Below, piece by piece: positions 7,697-10,000 of a stretch of DNA of 10,000 nucleotides. The stretch comes from Neocallimastix lanati (nom. inval.). Its lineage: Eukaryota > Neocallimastigomycota > Neocallimastigomycetes > Neocallimastigales > Neocallimastigaceae. Where the stretch lies: positions 722,501-732,500 of the forward strand of contig JACVTC010000078.1 in assembly GCA_016946835.1 (NCBI GenBank), given 5' to 3'. Every line of letters begins with the position of its first letter. Positions within the stretch are counted from its first letter, which is position 1. The notes beneath the pieces were generated by a model. It had not been told where the DNA came from. It worked only from the letters and a program-made list of their open reading frames with translations, and did no database searches. The translations under genes and the position numbers were made by a program.

Positions 7697-8103
7697 CTTT
7701 TTTTTTTTTAATTTTAATAAAATATTTATTTATTATTTATCTATTTATTAAAATTTAAAAATTAATTAAAAATTAGGAACATCCATGGCTTACAAGAAAT
7801 GGTATTGATCCATTACCATTAAAGGAAGAAAACTGTACCAATGTTATAGAACTTATTACCGAAGATGATTTACAATATGCTGTTAAAAATATTAATAACT
7901 TATTTACAGTTGTAAGTTTATCAATAAATTTAAATTTGTTATTCCAAACTATCTATCTATCTATTTATATATTATATATATATATTAATAAAATAACTAT
8001 TATTAATATATTAAAGATTAAAGCTGTTAGTAAATTGAAGCAACTTAGAAGATTATCAAAACCAGATCCATATAAACCAACTACAAAATCTGAAAAGAAA
8101 TAA
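5274..8103 (+). CDS. Ca2+/calmodulin-dependent protein kinase kinase (CaMKK-like Ser/Thr kinase), 12 exons, 390 residues
   Basis: The spliced product is a compact cytosolic-type Ser/Thr kinase with no signal peptide or membrane segment. Residues 26-36 (IQLNNYVLEEE) lead into the glycine loop GKGSYG (37-42). Then come the ATP lysine K59 in VAIK, helix-C E111 in GEIAILKKL, catalytic HRDIKPDN with D190, DFG D208, and APE 233-235. DIWAMGVTLYCFAFG (250-264) and HPWLTRNG (319-326) follow. The leader, the insert between beta3 and helix C (about 70-105), EVLDDPN, HPWLTR and the C-terminal tail all follow the CaMKK pattern. Family members phosphorylate the activation loops of CaMKI/IV and AMPK (SNF1) kinases; those targets are inferred here. 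The N-terminus is short, about 36 residues before the glycine loop. ATG 5274 is the only in-frame start after the stop at 5220, though an upstream exon cannot be excluded. All exon phases agree and no disabling change was found. Other CaMKK-related fungal kinases (Sak1/Tos3/Ssp1 type) are the nearest alternative. Confidence 0.93.
5641..5668 (+). repeat. 28-nt poly-A run in intron 2
   Basis: A pure run of 28 A near the 5' end of intron 2 (5591-5802), followed by GAAAAAGAAAAAAATAAA. It has no evident splicing role. Confidence 0.95.
5912..5968 (+). repeat. 12-nt coding repeat giving RGGM repeats in the CaMKK insert
   Basis: Residues 82-100 read RGGM four times, followed by M-R-G, from a 12-nt unit (AGA/CGN-GGN-GGN-ATG). 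Synonymous changes (CGT, CGA, AGA; GGA, GGT) show that the protein pattern is kept while the DNA drifts. It lies between the catalytic lysine strand (K59) and helix C (E111). Mammalian CaMKKs have an Arg/Pro-rich insert there that helps recognise substrate kinases. The segment then rejoins the family pattern at RGPSNPIDFVRGEIAILKKL. RGG motifs elsewhere are arginine-methylation or RNA-contact sites; neither is shown here. Confidence 0.9.
6607..6614 (+). other. 8-nt microexon (exon 5) encoding the core of the HRDIKP catalytic loop
   Basis: Exon 4 ends CAC AGA G and exon 6 starts CCT GAT AAT, which leaves D-I-K missing from HRDIKPDN. The only fitting sequence between them is ATATTAAG at 6607-6614, flanked by TATTAG and GTAAAA. 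It completes D190 (G plus AT), I191 and K192, and restores phase exactly. The splice-junction codon is the catalytic aspartate itself. The flanking introns are 154 and 195 nt. Confidence 0.88.
7067..7081 (+). other. 15-nt microexon (exon 7) completing the P+1 loop
   Basis: CT TTC TTT GCA CCA G, between acceptor AAAAG and donor GTATAT, supplies A-F-F-A-P and part of E235. It joins exon 6 (SSGSP) to exon 8 (ELCEVQHG). Without it the P+1 loop and APE motif would be lost. Confidence 0.88.
7626..7694 (+). repeat. TTAA and TTA microsatellites in intron 10
   Basis: About five TTAA units run directly into about seventeen TTA units, all within intron 10 (7590-7776). This helps explain why this intron is longer than its neighbours. 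Confidence 0.9.
7858..8100 (+). other. Autoinhibitory and putative calmodulin-binding tail of the kinase
   Basis: Residues about 345-378 read TEDDLQYAVKNINNLFTV, then (exon 12) IKAVSKLKQLRRLSKPDP. In animal CaMKKs a TEEEVENSVK-like acidic helix followed by a basic amphipathic segment forms the autoinhibitory and calmodulin-binding region, and this tail has the same order. Hydrophobic I356, L359, F360, V362, V366, L369 and L372 are interleaved with K364, K368, K370, R373 and R374. R373-R374-L375-S376 fits the PKA consensus. Calmodulin binding is inferred, not shown. Confidence 0.75.
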
Positions 8104-8395
8104 TATATTTAATAATAATAATAATAATAATAATAGCAATAAATAAAAAAATTTTTATTCATTTTATTATAATGATTTAATATCATTTATAATCTATTAA
8201 ATTTCGATTCTATATTTTAAAATATATTAAAAATAATACATAGTAAAGTATTCAAAAAATAAAATAATAATAATAATCAACAATAAAAAATAATAATAAT
8301 AATAATATTTGGTAATTATAATAATAATAATGAAGCTCAATTATAAATAAGTAAAAACTAAATTAAAAATGAAAGTTCTTATTAATGTTAGTTTT
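8104..8395 (+). other. 3' flank of the kinase gene with possible polyadenylation signals
   Basis: A TAA trinucleotide run follows the stop (about 8109-8136). Overlapping AATAAA hexamers at 8138-8143 and 8142-8147 could serve as the poly(A) signal, followed by a T-rich stretch. In this composition AATAAA is frequent, so the assignment is weak. No further gene was seen. Confidence 0.4.
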
Positions 8396-8410
8396 TAATA
8401 GATAATTAAA

Positions 8411-8735
8411 TAAAAATAAATAATAAATAATAAATAATAAATAATAAATAATAAATAATAAATAATAAATAATAAAAAATAAAAAATAAAAAATAAAAAA
8501 TAAAAAATAAAAAATAAAAAATAAAAAATAAAAAATAAAAAATAAAAAATAAAAAATAAAAAATAAAAAATAAAAAATAAAAAATAAAAAATAAAAAATA
8601 AAAAATAAAAAATAAAAAATAAAAAATAAAAAATAAAAAATAAAAAATAAAAAATAAAAAATAAAAAATAAAAAATAAAAAATAAAAAATAAAATAAAAA
8701 ATAAAAATAAAATAAAAAATAAAAATAAAATAACA
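8411..8735. repeat. Heptanucleotide microsatellite: TAATAAA then TAAAAAA
   Basis: About eight units of TAATAAA run to about 8473. They then change by one base to about 31 near-perfect units of TAAAAAA to about 8690. An irregular end to about 8731 mixes 5-, 6- and 7-nt spacings. Both halves keep the 7-nt period, so one probably arose from the other. A minus-strand open frame across it (Phe, Tyr, Leu, Ile only) is a by-product of the repeat having no stop on that strand. Confidence 0.97.
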
Positions 8736-9109
8736 AATTCGATATATATATATATTATTATTGTTGTTGTTGAAGTTCTATATATATGTTATGTTGATAA
8801 TTTAGTAATAAATACAAGATTAATAATATTAATGTTTAAATATTATCATGTTTTTTATATAACCTGAAATAAAAAAGGTATTAAAATATTATTATTATTA
8901 TTTTTTTTTTTATATTATCTATTTATTAATTTATTATGGACATTTCATTTTATTTTTAAAATATAAATAATAAATTGTATAAATTCATATACTAAATTAT
9001 GTAAATAATAACAACCAAAAAATTAAAAAATGATTAAAATAATCAAAAAACTCTATATATCATTATTTTTTATATATTCAAAAAAAATAATAATAATAAT
9101 ATGATAAAA
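8736..9109. other. Gene-less AT-rich spacer
   Basis: This holds short TA, TTG and TAA runs but no frame, tRNA or other element that I can support on either strand. It separates the heptamer array from the pentamer array. Confidence 0.5.
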
Positions 9110-10000
9110 AATAAAATAAAATAAAATAAAATAAAATAAAATAAAATAAAATAAAATAAAATAAAATAAAATAAAATAAAATAAAATAAAATAAAATAAA
9201 ATAAATAGTAGAAATATAAATATAAAGTACAGATTGAATAAAATAAAATAAAATAAAATAAAATAAAATAAAATAAATAGTAGAAATATAAATATAAAGT
9301 ACAGATTGAATAAAATAAAATAAAATAAAATAAAATAAAATAAAATAAAATAAAATAAAATAAAATAAAATAAAATAAAATAAAATAAAATAAAATAAAA
9401 ATAAATAGTAGAATATTAAATATAAAGTACAGATTGAATAAAATAAAATAAAATAAAATAAAATAAAATAAAATAAAATAAAATAAAATAAAATAAAATA
9501 AAATAAAATAAAATAAAATAAATAGTAGAAATATAAATATAAAGTACAGATTGAATAAAATAAAATAAATAGTAGAAATATAAATATAAAGTACAGATTG
9601 AATAAAATAAAATAAAATAAAATAAAATAAAATAAAATAAAATAAAATAAAAATAAATAGTAGAATATTAAATATAAAGTACAGATTGAATAAAATAAAA
9701 TAAAATAAAATAAAATAAAATAAAATAAAATAAAATAAAATAAAATAAAATAAAATAAAATAAAATAAAATAAAATAAAATAAAAAGTAGAATATTAAAT
9801 AAGAAAGTACAGATTGAATAAAATAAAATAAAATAAAATAAAATAAAATAAAATAAAATAAAATAAAATAAAATAAAATAAAATAAAATAAAATAAAAAT
9901 AAATAGTAGAATATTAAATATAAAGTACAGATTGAATAAAATAAAATAAAATAAAATAAAATAAAATAAAATAAAATAAAATAAAATAAAATAAAATAAA
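9110..10000. repeat. Composite satellite: AAAAT pentamers with eight interspersed ~33-bp units
   Basis: Runs of TAAAA pentamers are interrupted at 9206, 9278, 9406, 9523, 9570, 9658, 9785 and 9904 by a unit of about 32-33 bp. It begins TAGTAGAA and ends AAAGTACAGATTGAA. Type A has AAATATAAATAT after TAGTAG (units 1, 2, 4, 5). Type B has AATATTAAATAT (units 3, 6, 8) and is preceded by an extra A in the last pentamer. Unit 7 is a B variant with AAGTAG at its start and AAATAAGAAAG inside. Start-to-start distances are 72, 128, 117, 47, 88, 127 and 119 bp. The array continues past the window edge and has no coding capacity. Confidence 0.96.

Larger units (their letters stand above)
5274..8103 (+). 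other. Exon-intron structure of the kinase gene
   Basis: Exons are 5274-5363, 5547-5590, 5803-6209, 6426-6452, 6607-6614, 6810-6921, 7067-7081, 7166-7227, 7307-7392, 7490-7589, 7777-7911 and 8017-8103 (TAA at 8101-8103). They total 1173 nt, exactly 391 codons. The eleven introns are 79 to 216 nt, and all are GT-AG. Donors are GTATGA, GTAAAT, GTTAGT, GTAGAT, GTAAAA, GTAAAT, GTATAT, GTAATT, GTAAAT, GTATGT and GTAAGT. Acceptors are TAG except for AAG before 7067 and 8017. Boundaries were set by keeping phase and the kinase motifs. At the exon 3 end, GTTAGT (6210) is chosen over GTATGC (6214), because only the former gives GIEYLHENDIAHR. Confidence 0.88.

Noticed and set aside
8395-8736. 113-residue open frame on the minus strand (Phe/Tyr/Leu/Ile only)
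   Set aside because: It is a direct translation of the heptamer microsatellite, whose minus strand has no stop codon. The protein is a seven-residue periodic string with no coding character.
9110-10000. CRISPR-like array of repeats and spacers
   Set aside because: The genome is eukaryotic. The alternating parts are a pentamer microsatellite of variable length and a conserved unit, with no diverse spacers and no cas genes.
9110-10000. Telomeric or subtelomeric end
   Set aside because: There is no G-rich telomere repeat on either strand, and the pentamer array alone does not mark a chromosome end. Subtelomeric location stays possible but unsupported.

Overview
The window is extremely AT-rich eukaryotic nuclear DNA. 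Outside one gene it is almost all A and T, with long homopolymer runs (42 A at 4225-4266, 28 T at 3288-3315, 28 A at 5641-5668), di- to heptanucleotide microsatellites and minisatellites. The gene is cut by eleven short GT-AG introns, so the source is not prokaryotic or organellar. The base composition, short introns, intron density and fungal-looking kinase sequence fit an anaerobic gut fungus (Neocallimastigomycota) best. A dictyostelid amoeba is the main alternative. Only the sequence was used, so the taxon is an inference.

Layout. 1-520 (minus): the 5' end of a gene running off the left edge, with two exon pieces and one intron. An 82-bp tandem duplication in the first exon breaks its reading frame. 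886-1410: five copies of a 106-bp minisatellite, followed by a tight hairpin at 1425-1461. About 1545-2377: a foldback-like block with two nested sets of inverted repeats, which are islands of higher GC, around a 48-50 bp tandem repeat. 2378-3580: no recognisable gene. 3581-4430: two diverged tandem copies of a unit of about 450-470 bp. 4431-5273: presumed upstream region of the kinase gene. 5274-8103 (plus): a 12-exon protein kinase gene. 8104-8395: its 3' flank. 8411-8735: heptamer microsatellite. 8736-9109: no gene seen. 9110-10000 and beyond: a composite pentamer array with eight interspersed units of about 33 bp.

The kinase splices to a 390-residue protein that keeps every catalytic landmark. 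It resembles Ca2+/calmodulin-dependent protein kinase kinase (CaMKK) from a few residues before the glycine loop through the C-terminal autoinhibitory and calmodulin-binding segment. The most notable points are an 8-nt microexon encoding the centre of the HRDIKP catalytic loop, a 15-nt microexon completing the GSPAFFAPE segment, an RGGM-repeat version of the CaMKK-specific insert, and an RRLS site in the putative calmodulin-binding segment. No wholly new multi-gene system is visible.
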